DNA of 64,000 bases from an uncultured Bacilli bacterium (GCA_934102255.1 CAKOSN010000002.1:41474-105473), one strand, 5' to 3'; positions 25,832 to 35,060 are shown, numbered from the stretch's first letter. Numbers and translations: made by a program. The notes: a model not told the origin generated them from the letters alone.

Positions 25832-27454
25832 CTATCTACTTATAAAAAGATAAGCTAAAACCGATACAACACCAGATATAAAACCAACACCTAATGTAAG
25901 CAATAAAATACTAATAAAACCACTACTAGAGTTATTTTGGTTACTTGCTGCATCATCTTTTTTTACTAATACTCTGCTCATTGCTTTTCCTTTTTGTTCT
26001 TCTAGATTCATATTTTTAGCTTCTTCTTGCATTTTTTTATATTGTACTACAGCATTTTGAGGCATTAGACTAAAATGTTCTTTAGCGTTTTCTCTAAGTT
26101 TTTTTAAGCTATCGAAAATAGTTGGCTGGGCCTGAATTCCTAAGGTTTCTTGTGGTGGCTCTTCGATTGGCATGACATTACTCTTATTATTTGACTGTTT
26201 AATTTTAATATTAGGATTTTCTTGGCTGACAGTTGCAGACTTTGAAGAAGCATTTTCTGATAAATCTTTATTATCATCTTTTTTAGCCATAATATCACAA
26301 GCTTTTTGGTAACTTTCTATAGCTTCTGGGACTAAATTATCAAGGCTTTCAATGTAAAAAAAGTGTTTAACATAATCTAAGGAACTAATATTTTCGTCTA
26401 ATAAAAAGTTACCAATTTTACTAAGATATTCCTCATGATTAGTAGCATAGGTTATAAATAATCTAGCTATTATAAATCTTACTTCATTAAAAAGATGTTC
26501 GCCATTATGTAAGCTAAATTTTTCTTTTTCTTTGGCCTTTAGTATCAATGAATTCCAAATTTTTTTAATACCAGTAACATTGGACATATTATTTGGTGGT
26601 AGATAATGACTTTCTAATTTAGCTAGCATAGACTTTAGTTTTTCTTTTTCTTCTAATGATAATTTTTCATATCCTTCTTTAGTAAAAGTATAATCCCTTT
26701 TAGCTTGACTTTTTCTTTTGTTACTTTCTAGAATTTTCACTATGGCATATTCATCAAAAATACGATTTATATTGCTAAATTCATTATTCATTTCTAATAT
26801 TTTTTGGCTTTCTACGTCAATATTATTAAGAGGTCTAATTTTACCATTTGCTTCCTTAATAATTGGCATTTCTCTATTTATTAAGTACTGATAAAAGGCT
26901 ATTTCGGTAACTTTAGATTCGATTTCTGCAATAAAGCCGTCAGCTTGTCCTTTAGTTTTAGATAGTCTTATCTTATGAGCCATTTCATGAGTTAAAGTTT
27001 TAAGCCATTCAAAAGAATTTTCGTAAGCTGGCATATAAATAATGCCACCACGTTGATAGGCTCTGGAAATATCTGTTATTTGCAAGTGTTCACTATTTAA
27101 ACACTCAGTAATAATTTCCCTTGGAATACCTAATTCTTGATAAAAAGTGCTTATGACTTCTAATGATTCATTCATATTTAAAGATGTCTTCAAATCTTTA
27201 AAACCTAGAGTAATATTTAAACGCTTTGATTTACTATTTTGTAAATCTTTAGAAATTCTTCTAGCTAAAGAATATATGAATTCTAAATTACCATAATTTT
27301 TTCTTATTTCTTCTAATGGTTTAGCTTCTAAATTATTTAAAGTTATATCGTTGCTGTCTGAACTTGAAATTTTTTCTTCTTCTAATATCATATTATAAAA
27401 GTCAATATTATTAATAAGCATCTTAATTGTTTTATTTACTTGCTCTAAATCCAT
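25832..27454 (-). CDS. Tail-anchored HExxH zinc metallopeptidase-like protein
   Basis: 540 residues. The motif THEMAHK places His156, Glu157 and His160 as a classical HExxH site. AEIESKVTEIAFYQYL at 176-191 resembles the AEIASTFNE segment of M3/PepF oligoendopeptidases, which would make Glu177 the third zinc ligand (a gluzincin). The spacing from HExxH is about 17 residues, shorter than the usual ~25. Residues 1-130 are helical, 380-480 are a Gln/Ser/Asn/Lys-rich linker, and residues 515-538 (FISILLLTLGVGFISGVVSV) form a C-terminal membrane anchor. With no signal peptide the catalytic domain should face the cytoplasm. It shares a transcript with the 191-aa gene. Peptidase activity is inferred from motif only. 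Confidence 0.75.
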   Translation of the reverse strand: MDLEQVNKTIKMLINNIDFYNMILEEEKISSSDSNDITLNNLEAKPLEEIRKNYGNLEFIYSLARRISKDLQNSKSKRLNITLGFKDLKTSLNMNESLEVISTFYQELGIPREIITECLNSEHLQITDISRAYQRGGIIYMPAYENSFEWLKTLTHEMAHKIRLSKTKGQADGFIAEIESKVTEIAFYQYLINREMPIIKEANGKIRPLNNIDVESQKILEMNNEFSNINRIFDEYAIVKILESNKRKSQAKRDYTFTKEGYEKLSLEEKEKLKSMLAKLESHYLPPNNMSNVTGIKKIWNSLILKAKEKEKFSLHNGEHLFNEVRFIIARLFITYATNHEEYLSKIGNFLLDENISSLDYVKHFFYIESLDNLVPEAIESYQKACDIMAKKDDNKDLSENASSKSATVSQENPNIKIKQSNNKSNVMPIEEPPQETLGIQAQPTIFDSLKKLRENAKEHFSLMPQNAVVQYKKMQEEAKNMNLEEQKGKAMSRVLVKKDDAASNQNNSSSGFISILLLTLGVGFISGVVSVLAYLFISR

Positions 27455-27511
27455 ACTTACCTCTTATTATTCTAATAAAATTATAACATTAAATTAACTA
27501 ACTTAGCAAAA

Positions 27512-27535
27512 ATAACTAGCTTTTAAACTAGTTAT
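27512..27535 (-). terminator. Terminator of the DUF3791 gene
   Basis: ATAACTAG/CTAGTTAT stem spanning the stop codon. The core and loop are identical to the hairpin after smc at 28503-28526. The T-run on the minus strand is weak (TTATTTTTG). Confidence 0.5.
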
Positions 27536-27734
27536 CTTGTTTTTCTTTTATTAATTCATCTATATCTTTAAAGGCGTTTTCAATGGCTTCAGTATGATAT
27601 CTTTCATACATTTTATAAATAAATTCGGTTAGATTAAGTCTTTCTAAAGTATTAAGAATATCAGCTGTGGATATTTTTTTATATTCGGCATACTTTTCTA
27701 TTAAATATATAAAAAATTCGGTTTCTCTATTCAT
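27528..27734 (-). CDS. DUF3791-family small protein, likely antitoxin part
   Basis: 68 residues. The pattern NRETEFFIYLIEKYAEYKKI, then LERLNLTEFIYKMYERYH and an acidic tail, matches DUF3791 proteins as I know them. These are commonly encoded beside DUF3990 proteins in Bacillota and suspected to be antitoxins. It is helical and soluble. GAGGAA precedes the ATG, and the start overlaps the previous small gene by 8 bases. It is third in a three-gene cassette (DUF3990, 83-aa gene, this gene), which ends at a hairpin at the stop codon. Confidence 0.75.
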   Translation of the reverse strand: MNRETEFFIYLIEKYAEYKKISTADILNTLERLNLTEFIYKMYERYHTEAIENAFKDIDELIKEKQDN

Positions 27735-27978
27735 AATTATTCCTCAAATATACTGAATTAAGGGGACTTCCCGTAACAATTTCAGCCTCCCACATATCAA
27801 AAATTGCCAAAGTTGAAAAATAATTCATTGCCAATTCCTTATTTTCTAACATTTTATAAGTTTTAGAATTAATAAATTTTTTAAATGCTTCCATAAAGGA
27901 AATATTATATTTTTCATTTATTAGTTTAACTATCTCTCTATCATATAGAAATAATTCTTCACTATCCAATTTTCTCAT
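27727..27978 (-). CDS. Middle gene of DUF3990/DUF3791 cassette, 83 aa
   Basis: 83 residues, acidic and helical, without a membrane segment. The start overlaps the end of the DUF3990 gene by 17 bases, and its AAGGAG site lies inside that gene. The end overlaps the DUF3791 gene by 8 bases. Small genes of this kind often sit between DUF3990 and DUF3791, so a role in the same toxin-antitoxin-like unit is likely. I cannot assign it a named family. Segments such as VKLINEKYNISFMEAFKKFI suggest a DUF3791-like helix-turn, so it may be a diverged relative of the next gene. Confidence 0.65.
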   Translation of the reverse strand: MRKLDSEELFLYDREIVKLINEKYNISFMEAFKKFINSKTYKMLENKELAMNYFSTLAIFDMWEAEIVTGSPLNSVYLRNNYE

Positions 27979-28446
27979 AAGTTATTTTCTCCTTAAAATT
28001 TAAATATTTTAATGATTTATCATTTGTAAAAACAACTTGGTCTTTTAGTTTTTGCGGTAATAATCGTTTTAGAGCTTCTTCTTCATTATAAACACCGTTG
28101 ATATAAAGATTTATTACAGGCATAGTATTATCATTGGCAACTGGTCCTATTATCAAATCATAATCATTTTGAATATTTTTATTTTTTCGGTTAGTCGTTA
28201 CAAATTTTAACCATTGTTTATCAGGCCCATTAAATCTTAAAACCTTCAAATTTATTTTGTCTTGTATTTCAAAAACGCTAACGGTTGGGATTCCTTCTTT
28301 TCTTCTGGACGTTGTCAAAATTGCCCATTTTTTGGCTTGCTCTAAACTTGTTGTTAAATAAAATCCTTTGCCAAAGTCTAAAGTTCTTTCACTTTCAATT
28401 ATTCTTGGCTTATTAACAAGCATATAAACCCATGGTATAACAGCAT
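27962..28446 (-). pseudogene. DUF3990 (ADP-ribosyltransferase-like) toxin gene, frameshifted at its start
   Basis: The body (residues GKGFYLTTSLEQAKKWAI, TVSVFEIQ, WLKFVTTNR, YDLIIGPVANDNTM) is a clear DUF3990 protein, a family with an ADP-ribosyltransferase-like fold. The open frame starts only at an ATG at 28423, which has no ribosome site. In another frame an ATG at 28446 is preceded by AAAGG at a 9-base distance and reads MLLYHGF, the typical LYHG start of this family. Joining the two needs a one-base change between about 28424 and 28438. So the gene seems to have lost its N-terminal motif by frameshift, unless the assembly is wrong. The missing LYHG strand is part of the NAD pocket in such folds, so the product is probably inactive. 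Downstream genes are the likely antitoxin pair. Confidence 0.7.
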
Positions 28447-28502
28447 ATTATCAAACCTTTCTATTTAAATTATAGCAAAACCTTAAATGATATGCTACAA
28501 AA

Positions 28503-28526
28503 ATAACTAGCTTTTAAACTAGTTAT
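28503..28526 (-). terminator. Terminator of smc
   Basis: ATAACTAG/CTAGTTAT stem over the smc stop codon, with the same core and loop as the hairpin at 27512-27535. It is followed by TATTTTTGT on the minus strand. Confidence 0.5.
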
Positions 28527-31476
28527 CCTTGGTTTCATTTTCTTCCATACGAACACTTACTAATTTAGAAACGCCTTCTTCTTGCATAGTAATGCCAAAT
28601 AAAGTATCAGCGTATTCCATAGTTCTCTTTTTATGAGTAATAATTATAAATTGTGATTTATCTTTTCTGGTTTCTAGGTATTTGCCAAAAACATCAACAT
28701 TAGCTTCATCTAAAGCGGCTTCTACTTCATCTAAAATAACAAATGGCACAGTTTTAACATTAAGAATTGCAAATAATAGTGATATGGCTGTCAGAGTTCT
28801 TTCACCACCGGAGAAAAGAGTTATAGAACTTAGTTTCTTTCCTGGAGGTTGAGCAATAATTTCCACTCCTGTTTCTAGTAAATTATCTTTATCAGTTAAT
28901 TCTAAATGACCTTCGCCACCTCTAAATAAGATTTTAAATACTTTTTGGAATTCGGTATTTACAGCTTCAAAAGTAGCCTTGAATCTTTCTTTCATTATCT
29001 CATCTAAAGAAGCAATCGCTGTTTCTAATTCTTCTACTGATTTTACTAAGTCATCTTTTTGCAAGCTTAAGAAGGTATATCTTTCGTTAACACGTTCAAA
29101 TTCTGCAATACTGCCTAAGTTTACCTCACCTAATTCTTTGATACTACTCTTTAACTTGCTTACTTGAAGTCTTGTTGTTTCAATATCAATATTAGTATCA
29201 ATTTCTCGCAACGCTTTTTCATAAGTCATAGTATATTCTTCATTTAAAGTTAATAAGTAATTGTCTAATTTAACATCATATTTACCTAAAGTAACTTCAT
29301 TACTATTAAATTCACTATTATATTTATTTAAATCTTTATTTTTATTTTTAATATTAAGTTCTAACTCGGCTAAATCACCACGAGAAGTTTCTAATTTTTC
29401 TTTATAATCTTTGATAGTTCTTAAAAGGTTATCTTTACGACCATTTAGTTCATAATAAGATTTTAAGATATTATCTAATTCAATATCAACAGTATCATTT
29501 AGAATAGCCTCATTGTTTTTAATAGTATTTTCTTTATCTTTATAGTTATTTTGTAACTCACTTAAACTAATATTTTTACGATTTATAGTTTCTTTTAATT
29601 CAATATACTCATTATTTAATTTATTTTTCTTAAGTTTTATCTCTTCTTGTTCTTGATTTAAAGAATTTATCTTAGTTTCAATAGCATGAATACTAGTTTC
29701 TAAATTAACTTTATTAGTTTCTAATTTTGTAAGTTCATAACGGTCTTTTAAAATGCTATTACTATTTTTCTTAGCGCCACCACTTATAGAGCCGCCCGCA
29801 TAAGATATATCACCATCTAAAGAAACAACTTTATATTTATAATTTAGGCGTTTGGCAATATTATTTAGAGCATCAATGTCTTTAACGACAATCGTAGTTG
29901 CTAGTAAATTTTGCATTATACTATCATATGCTGCATCATATTTTACTAAGTTAATTGCGGTATCAATAAAACCAGAAGTATTTTTTAAATCTGTTATTAT
30001 ATTATTATCTAAGTACTTAGGTTTAATAATATTAAGAGGTAAAAAGGTTGCCCGGCCTAGGTGCTGTTCTTTTAAGTAATTAATTGCTTGTTTAACAGAG
30101 GTCTCATTATCCACTACTAAATAATTAAGACTAGCTCCAAGGGTTGTTTCGATAGCATTCATATAAAGATCATCAAAAGTAAGAAGTTTACCCACCGTAT
30201 TATATATACCTTTTAATCGGGGATTATTTAAAATAGATTTAACTGGCAAAGGCACATTTACTTCATTTAAAATATTATTATTTAGAATATCTATTTTATT
30301 ATTAAGTTCTAATAATTCTTTATTTTTTTGATTATAATCATTAGATTCAGTAACATAGTCTCTTCTTAAAATTAAATCTTCATTATCAATAGAATCTAAA
30401 TTAGTCTTTAATTCGCACTTTTTATTATTTAAAGACTTTATTTCTTCTTCTAGAGTCTTAATATTTTTACTAATATTTAATATTTCTTCTTTTAAATTTA
30501 AAACATTATTTAAAGTAACATCATTATTACTATTAAGTTTTTTTCGCTCTAAAATCATCGTTTTCTTAGCGCTAGTCTCGGCTATTTCTCGTTCTAAATC
30601 AACTAGATTTTGATTTAATTTATTTAAGGTTCCCTCTACTTCTAAATTACTTAATTTATTAACTTCTAGAGTAGCTGTATCTTTATTTATCTTAGCAGTT
30701 AATTCTTCAATTAAACTTTTTAGTTCTTCATTGCGTTGTTTTAATTTATTATATTCTAAATTGATTTTTTTAATATCATTAACTATTAAAGCAATTTCTA
30801 AATTCTTTAAATTATCTTTATATTCATTAAATTTTTTGGCTTTGATTGATTGGATACGAAGAGGCTCTAAAGAAGTTTCTAACTCGTTTATAAGTAAATT
30901 AATCGTATTTAGGTTATCTTTGGTTTTTTCTAATTTTCTTAAAGATTCTTCTTTATGTTTTTTATATTTTAAAACTCCGGCTGCTTCTTCAATAATTACT
31001 CTTCTTGCCTCCGGCTTACTACTTACGATATCTTCTACCGTTCCTTGGGAAATTATATTATAAGCATCACGCGATGCTCCACTGTCAATAAAAAGATCAG
31101 TTATATCTTTAAGTCTTACTTTCGTATTATTTAAGTAATATTCATTTTCCCCAGTACGATAAACTACTCTTTTTACTTCAATTTCATTAAACTCACTTTT
31201 TAAATAATGATTACTATTATCAATTGTTAAGGCAACGCTGGCTCTTGACATCGGACTACGACTTTTGGAACCATTAAAAATAACATCACTCATTGAACCA
31301 GTTCCACGCAAAGTTTTAACTGATTGTTCTCCTAAGACCCATTTAACCGCATCTAAAATATTACTTTTTCCGGAACCGTTTGGACCAACTATGCAAGTAA
31401 TTCCATCTTTGATATCTAATTCTATTTTATCAGCAAATGATTTAAACCCAACGGCTTTAATACTTTTTAAATACAT
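28519..31476 (-). CDS. smc: Chromosome segregation ATPase Smc
   Basis: Condensin ATPase that loads at parS/ParB and helps align and separate chromosome arms. Walker A GPNGSGKS is at 31-38, the ABC signature LFSGGERTL near 890 and Walker B FVILDEVEAALDE near 916. The hinge lies at about 415-535 (LKGIYNTVGKLLTFDD, GRATFLPL, and a GGSISGGA turn). Two coiled-coil arms flank it. At 985 residues it is about 200 shorter than Bacillus Smc, so both arms are short; head and hinge look complete. GGAGAG precedes the ATG, 11 bases after the stop of rnc, the usual rnc-smc pair. ftsY, often next, is absent here. Confidence 0.96.
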   Translation of the reverse strand: MYLKSIKAVGFKSFADKIELDIKDGITCIVGPNGSGKSNILDAVKWVLGEQSVKTLRGTGSMSDVIFNGSKSRSPMSRASVALTIDNSNHYLKSEFNEIEVKRVVYRTGENEYYLNNTKVRLKDITDLFIDSGASRDAYNIISQGTVEDIVSSKPEARRVIIEEAAGVLKYKKHKEESLRKLEKTKDNLNTINLLINELETSLEPLRIQSIKAKKFNEYKDNLKNLEIALIVNDIKKINLEYNKLKQRNEELKSLIEELTAKINKDTATLEVNKLSNLEVEGTLNKLNQNLVDLEREIAETSAKKTMILERKKLNSNNDVTLNNVLNLKEEILNISKNIKTLEEEIKSLNNKKCELKTNLDSIDNEDLILRRDYVTESNDYNQKNKELLELNNKIDILNNNILNEVNVPLPVKSILNNPRLKGIYNTVGKLLTFDDLYMNAIETTLGASLNYLVVDNETSVKQAINYLKEQHLGRATFLPLNIIKPKYLDNNIITDLKNTSGFIDTAINLVKYDAAYDSIMQNLLATTIVVKDIDALNNIAKRLNYKYKVVSLDGDISYAGGSISGGAKKNSNSILKDRYELTKLETNKVNLETSIHAIETKINSLNQEQEEIKLKKNKLNNEYIELKETINRKNISLSELQNNYKDKENTIKNNEAILNDTVDIELDNILKSYYELNGRKDNLLRTIKDYKEKLETSRGDLAELELNIKNKNKDLNKYNSEFNSNEVTLGKYDVKLDNYLLTLNEEYTMTYEKALREIDTNIDIETTRLQVSKLKSSIKELGEVNLGSIAEFERVNERYTFLSLQKDDLVKSVEELETAIASLDEIMKERFKATFEAVNTEFQKVFKILFRGGEGHLELTDKDNLLETGVEIIAQPPGKKLSSITLFSGGERTLTAISLLFAILNVKTVPFVILDEVEAALDEANVDVFGKYLETRKDKSQFIIITHKKRTMEYADTLFGITMQEEGVSKLVSVRMEENETKDN

Positions 31477-31487
31477 AAACTCTCCTA

Positions 31488-32141
31488 CTACTTGTTACTG
31501 GCTTTTTTGCTTAGGGCGTCTTTAGCGGCCATTTGTTCGGCTTCTTTTTTACTTTTGCCCATTCCTTTACCATAAACAATATTATCAATTTTAACTTCTA
31601 CTTCATAAGTTTTATCATGAGCAGGACCGGTTTCATTAATAACATTATATTCTAAGGTTTTTTTATCCATTTGAGTTGCTTCTTGTAAAGCACTCTTATA
31701 ATCAGTTAAATAAATTTCATGATGTTTAATATGGGGAATAACTGTTTTATAAACATAATCTTTGGCCACGGTAAAACCACATTCTAAATAAATACAACCC
31801 AGGATAGCCTCAAAAATATCGGCAATAATCGTATCATTAATATCATGTAGTTGCCCATGTCCTACTCTAATATAAGGGATATAACCTATTTCTTTAGCAT
31901 AATTTGCTAGGGCACTCTCGCAAACAAAACTAGCACGCATTTTGGACATAGCTCCCTCTTTTAAGGAAGTATTACTATATAAATATTCACTGACAATTAA
32001 CTGTAAAACACTATCTCCTAAAAACTCTAGTCTTTCATAAGAAGAAACATCATGTTCATTAGCATAACTAGTATGGGTAAGACTTGTTAAAAGTAATTCT
32101 TTATCTTTAATATCTATATTATATTTTTCTAAAAAGTTCAT
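31488..32141 (-). CDS. rnc: Ribonuclease III
   Basis: Double-strand RNA endonuclease for rRNA and mRNA processing. 217 residues from the ATG at 32141, chosen for AGGTGA 5 bases before it. The signature ERLEFLGDSVL is at 36-46, with Glu38, Asp42 and later Asp and Glu (ADIFEAILGCIYLE) forming the two-metal site. The C-terminal double-strand RNA-binding domain starts near residue 150 (DYKSALQEATQ) and includes the GMGKSKKEAEQMAAKDAL helix. It is transcribed directly ahead of smc. Confidence 0.97.
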   Translation of the reverse strand: MNFLEKYNIDIKDKELLLTSLTHTSYANEHDVSSYERLEFLGDSVLQLIVSEYLYSNTSLKEGAMSKMRASFVCESALANYAKEIGYIPYIRVGHGQLHDINDTIIADIFEAILGCIYLECGFTVAKDYVYKTVIPHIKHHEIYLTDYKSALQEATQMDKKTLEYNVINETGPAHDKTYEVEVKIDNIVYGKGMGKSKKEAEQMAAKDALSKKASNK

Positions 32142-32211
32142 TTTTATCACCTAACTCATTATAGCAAATAAACCTAAAAAGTCCAAGAAAAACGGTTCAA
32201 AAAAGCAAAAA

Positions 32212-32252
32212 AAGATTATTGTTTCCTCTAGTTCTTCTTGGAAAATAATCTT
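32212..32252 (-). terminator. Terminator of the 208-aa gene
   Basis: AAGATTATT/AATAATCTT arms around the last codons, then T7 on the minus strand. Confidence 0.55.
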
Positions 32253-32854
32253 CTCAAAACTTTTTCTTCACTGGCCTCATCTTGCATTCTAAGATTCATA
32301 TTATGTAAAGCAATTTCCATATATTTCTTAACCTGTTCATCTTCAATATCTAAATGATTTGCTTTTATTCTGGCATAAACTTCTTTAGCAACATCAAAAT
32401 CAGCAGGTTCATTAACTACTAAACCATATTCATAGCGCCTACTTTGTATAAATTGATACATTACTTCATCTTCATAATTATAAAAGTAAGTTCCATTTTT
32501 ACTTTCTAAAAGAACATTTTCATTTAAACCACATTTAAGACAAACCTTGCAGATAACCTTGCGGATAATAGGTTCTCCTTGTTCATTATAAAAATCCCAG
32601 TTTGGCACATTGACCCACAAATGTTGGCAATTTTGGTATTCAATATTTTTAATTTTCTTGTAAAGTACTCGTTGTTCTTGAGCTATCTTTTTATTAGCAC
32701 TCATTAAATTAAAATATTCAGTAACATTTTTTTTAGTAAGAAGTTTTTGCATTTTCTTAATATTATCAAGCTTCTGGATATTCAAAGTAGCATAATCTTT
32801 CTTAAATTTAGCTAGCATTACCTCTGAAAGTCTTCTTGCCTTAGGTTTTATCAT
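32228..32854 (-). CDS. Uncharacterised protein with a Cys/His zinc-like site, 208 aa
   Basis: No named family recognised. The N-terminal 70 residues are a basic helical segment, probably a coiled coil. Cys76-x-His78 and, 24 residues later, Cys102-x-x-Cys105-x-x-Cys108-Gly look like a zinc ribbon. The C-terminal part is helical and acidic and ends LRRLFSKKN. It is a single-gene unit between rnc and the AAA cluster, with its own terminator. A zinc-bound nucleic-acid or protein contact is possible but unproven. Confidence 0.72.
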   Translation of the reverse strand: MIKPKARRLSEVMLAKFKKDYATLNIQKLDNIKKMQKLLTKKNVTEYFNLMSANKKIAQEQRVLYKKIKNIEYQNCQHLWVNVPNWDFYNEQGEPIIRKVICKVCLKCGLNENVLLESKNGTYFYNYEDEVMYQFIQSRRYEYGLVVNEPADFDVAKEVYARIKANHLDIEDEQVKKYMEIALHNMNLRMQDEASEEKVLRRLFSKKN

Positions 32855-32999
32855 ATTATCATATCTCTTTCATAAATTTATTTTTAAGTTTCTTTAGCAA
32901 GTAAAACAGCAACATTATACAAATATTTACCTGCTAAAAATCAATCAGTATAGGTGCCATATTTTCTTTAATATGGCAATAATATTTCTTGTCTTTCTT

Positions 33000-34889
33000 T
33001 TATTTTCTTTTCAAACTCTTTTTTGGTACAGTAGTAAATTTTAATTCCTCAAGTATTTTTATCCTATTTTCATCATCACGAGTCCACAAAACATCAAAAA
33101 CCGTCACCATATTTTCTCCTAATCGTTCAACAAACTTTCTAACTTTTGCTAAATTATTTTCATCTACTTTTATTAGCTGCATAATTGTTGCATACTTTTC
33201 ACCTATAAGTAACGATTGTAACTGTATATCGTTATAATTTTCATTTATTACATCATCCAATGTTATTGCAAGATTACTGCAGAAGTATGTAAACTGATTT
33301 GTTAAATCTTTTCCTAATAAAGCACTCAACATTCTTGGATTATTTGTTGCATAAAGCATTTTTGAGGCTAATATCCATTCTTCAGACATTACAATATCAT
33401 CACTAAATCCTCTAAAATCAGGAAATGCTGCTTTATCATTTTCTAAAGCGACATAAGAGCAAATTGCAGGATGAATATTATTTTTAATTGCCAACTTTAA
33501 CCAATCTTCAATTGTTGTTTTAACATGTATATGAGCGAATACATTAAATAAATATTTGGATATTGATAATTCTTTATCATCATTTGCAGCAACTACAATT
33601 TGGGCATTATCTGGCAAATTCCAGACCTCATTTATCTGTCTAGTTGAAACTATATCAAATAATATTTTTTGAATATTTTGGGATGAATTTGATATCTCAT
33701 CAAAGTATACTATATGAAATCTATTCGGTTCTTTTTCACATTTTTCTTGTAATTTTTTAAACCATGTTGGTGGAATGTTAATCATTTCCCCAGTTAATTC
33801 ATTATATACACTTTTGCCATTCAGGCTCTCTTGCGATACATTAGGAAGATACACTATTTCACAAGTAGGGTCAATTTTCTTTACATTTAGAATTTTTGCG
33901 GTTGATGAATATCCATGTAAAAATACAGGTATTCCACTTTCAACAGCGCCCCTAATCATTTTCTCTTGACTTAACTCTCCAAATGATAAACAATCTTCAT
34001 TTTTTTTGATTAGCTTGCATTCTCCAGATGCTACCTTTTTAGTACGAGAAAATACTACAGATTGAGTTAAATCTTTAAGCATTATTTTATCAAGATATTT
34101 TTCAACATCAGTATCAAGACCATTGCTTCTCCAAAACGGCAAACCTGATACTAAACCTTTTTTAGCAATTAAAAGGCCTGTTTTATCATCTATTAGCCAT
34201 CTAACCGGTAATACTTCTACCCAAACATAGTCGCCAAGTTTACATTCCGCGCCATTTGAAAGTATAACCTTTTCAAAATTATTCTCCCAATTAAATACAG
34301 CCTTCATGCGAATGTATTGTTTCCAATCATATTGATATACTTTATAATTCTCGAGTTGAAAGCGGTAATGATACTCACCATGTTCTTCAATCATATTAAT
34401 CGTATTAAATGTATAGCTTTTTTTAATTTCAGAATACAATTCATTTCTTTTATATTTAAATTCTAATTTTTTTTGCATTTCTATAGAAGCAACCGTTTGA
34501 GGATATTCCCCATATTCTACCTCTTCCGCTCCATTTTTTCCAATTATTCTATTTCCGGAAATTTGAGAAAGAGCATCAAGAGATTGCAACACTGGACGAA
34601 TAGCGCCATGTATTGAATGCGGGTCTCCAAAAGCTTTTTCACCCCAAAAATTTGCAATAGCAAAACGTTTAGAATAATCTATCCAATACCAGCAAGTTCT
34701 ATTATCCAAAATTGATTTTGCTTCTTTTTTTGCACAATGAGCATCTTCTCTGAAATAGCCACCAGTTAAAATACATAAATCCGTAATTGTCGTTTTTGTA
34801 CCATATTTTTTTAATACATCTAATTGTGGCACACTACTTGATCCCCAAATTTGCCCATCAGACAACAAAGATAATTTTTGAAAATTCAT
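33000..34889 (-). CDS. DUF6273-like module fused to degenerate AAA domain, paralogue 1
   Basis: 629 residues. Residues 1-275 are the same module as the protein at 5438 (DGQIWGSSS, ITDLCILTGG, VEYGEYPQT, VWVEVLPVRWLIDDK). Residues 315-480 are a MoxR-like AAA domain. Its Walker A is GYSSTAKI at 326-333: Lys is kept, but the last Gly and the Ser/Thr are replaced. Walker B YFDEIS has Asp397-Glu398. The usual arginine finger after FN is replaced (LFNVFAH). A helical C-terminal domain with ITLDDVINENYND follows. It has no membrane segment. ATP hydrolysis looks doubtful. It is the last of three tandem paralogues, with GAGGTG before the ATG. It may bind a client through the N-terminal module; this is inference. 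Confidence 0.8.
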   Translation of the reverse strand: MNFQKLSLLSDGQIWGSSSVPQLDVLKKYGTKTTITDLCILTGGYFREDAHCAKKEAKSILDNRTCWYWIDYSKRFAIANFWGEKAFGDPHSIHGAIRPVLQSLDALSQISGNRIIGKNGAEEVEYGEYPQTVASIEMQKKLEFKYKRNELYSEIKKSYTFNTINMIEEHGEYHYRFQLENYKVYQYDWKQYIRMKAVFNWENNFEKVILSNGAECKLGDYVWVEVLPVRWLIDDKTGLLIAKKGLVSGLPFWRSNGLDTDVEKYLDKIMLKDLTQSVVFSRTKKVASGECKLIKKNEDCLSFGELSQEKMIRGAVESGIPVFLHGYSSTAKILNVKKIDPTCEIVYLPNVSQESLNGKSVYNELTGEMINIPPTWFKKLQEKCEKEPNRFHIVYFDEISNSSQNIQKILFDIVSTRQINEVWNLPDNAQIVVAANDDKELSISKYLFNVFAHIHVKTTIEDWLKLAIKNNIHPAICSYVALENDKAAFPDFRGFSDDIVMSEEWILASKMLYATNNPRMLSALLGKDLTNQFTYFCSNLAITLDDVINENYNDIQLQSLLIGEKYATIMQLIKVDENNLAKVRKFVERLGENMVTVFDVLWTRDDENRIKILEELKFTTVPKKSLKRK

Positions 34890-35060
34890 TTAAACTAACA
34901 CCTCGCTCATATTCTAACATAAGTTATAATTTTTTAAAAATAAATAATTAGATAAAGTTCAAAAATTTAAAGTAAAATAAGAAATGGTGCTATGATGACT
35001 TAAAAAGATTGAAAAAAATCAGCACTATTAATCACCTTTACTTCGTTAAATAATTATTTA

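Noticed and set aside
27962..28446. Programmed -1/+1 frameshift in the DUF3990 gene
   Set aside because: No slippery heptamer or following stem is visible at the junction near 28424-28438; a plain mutation is simpler.
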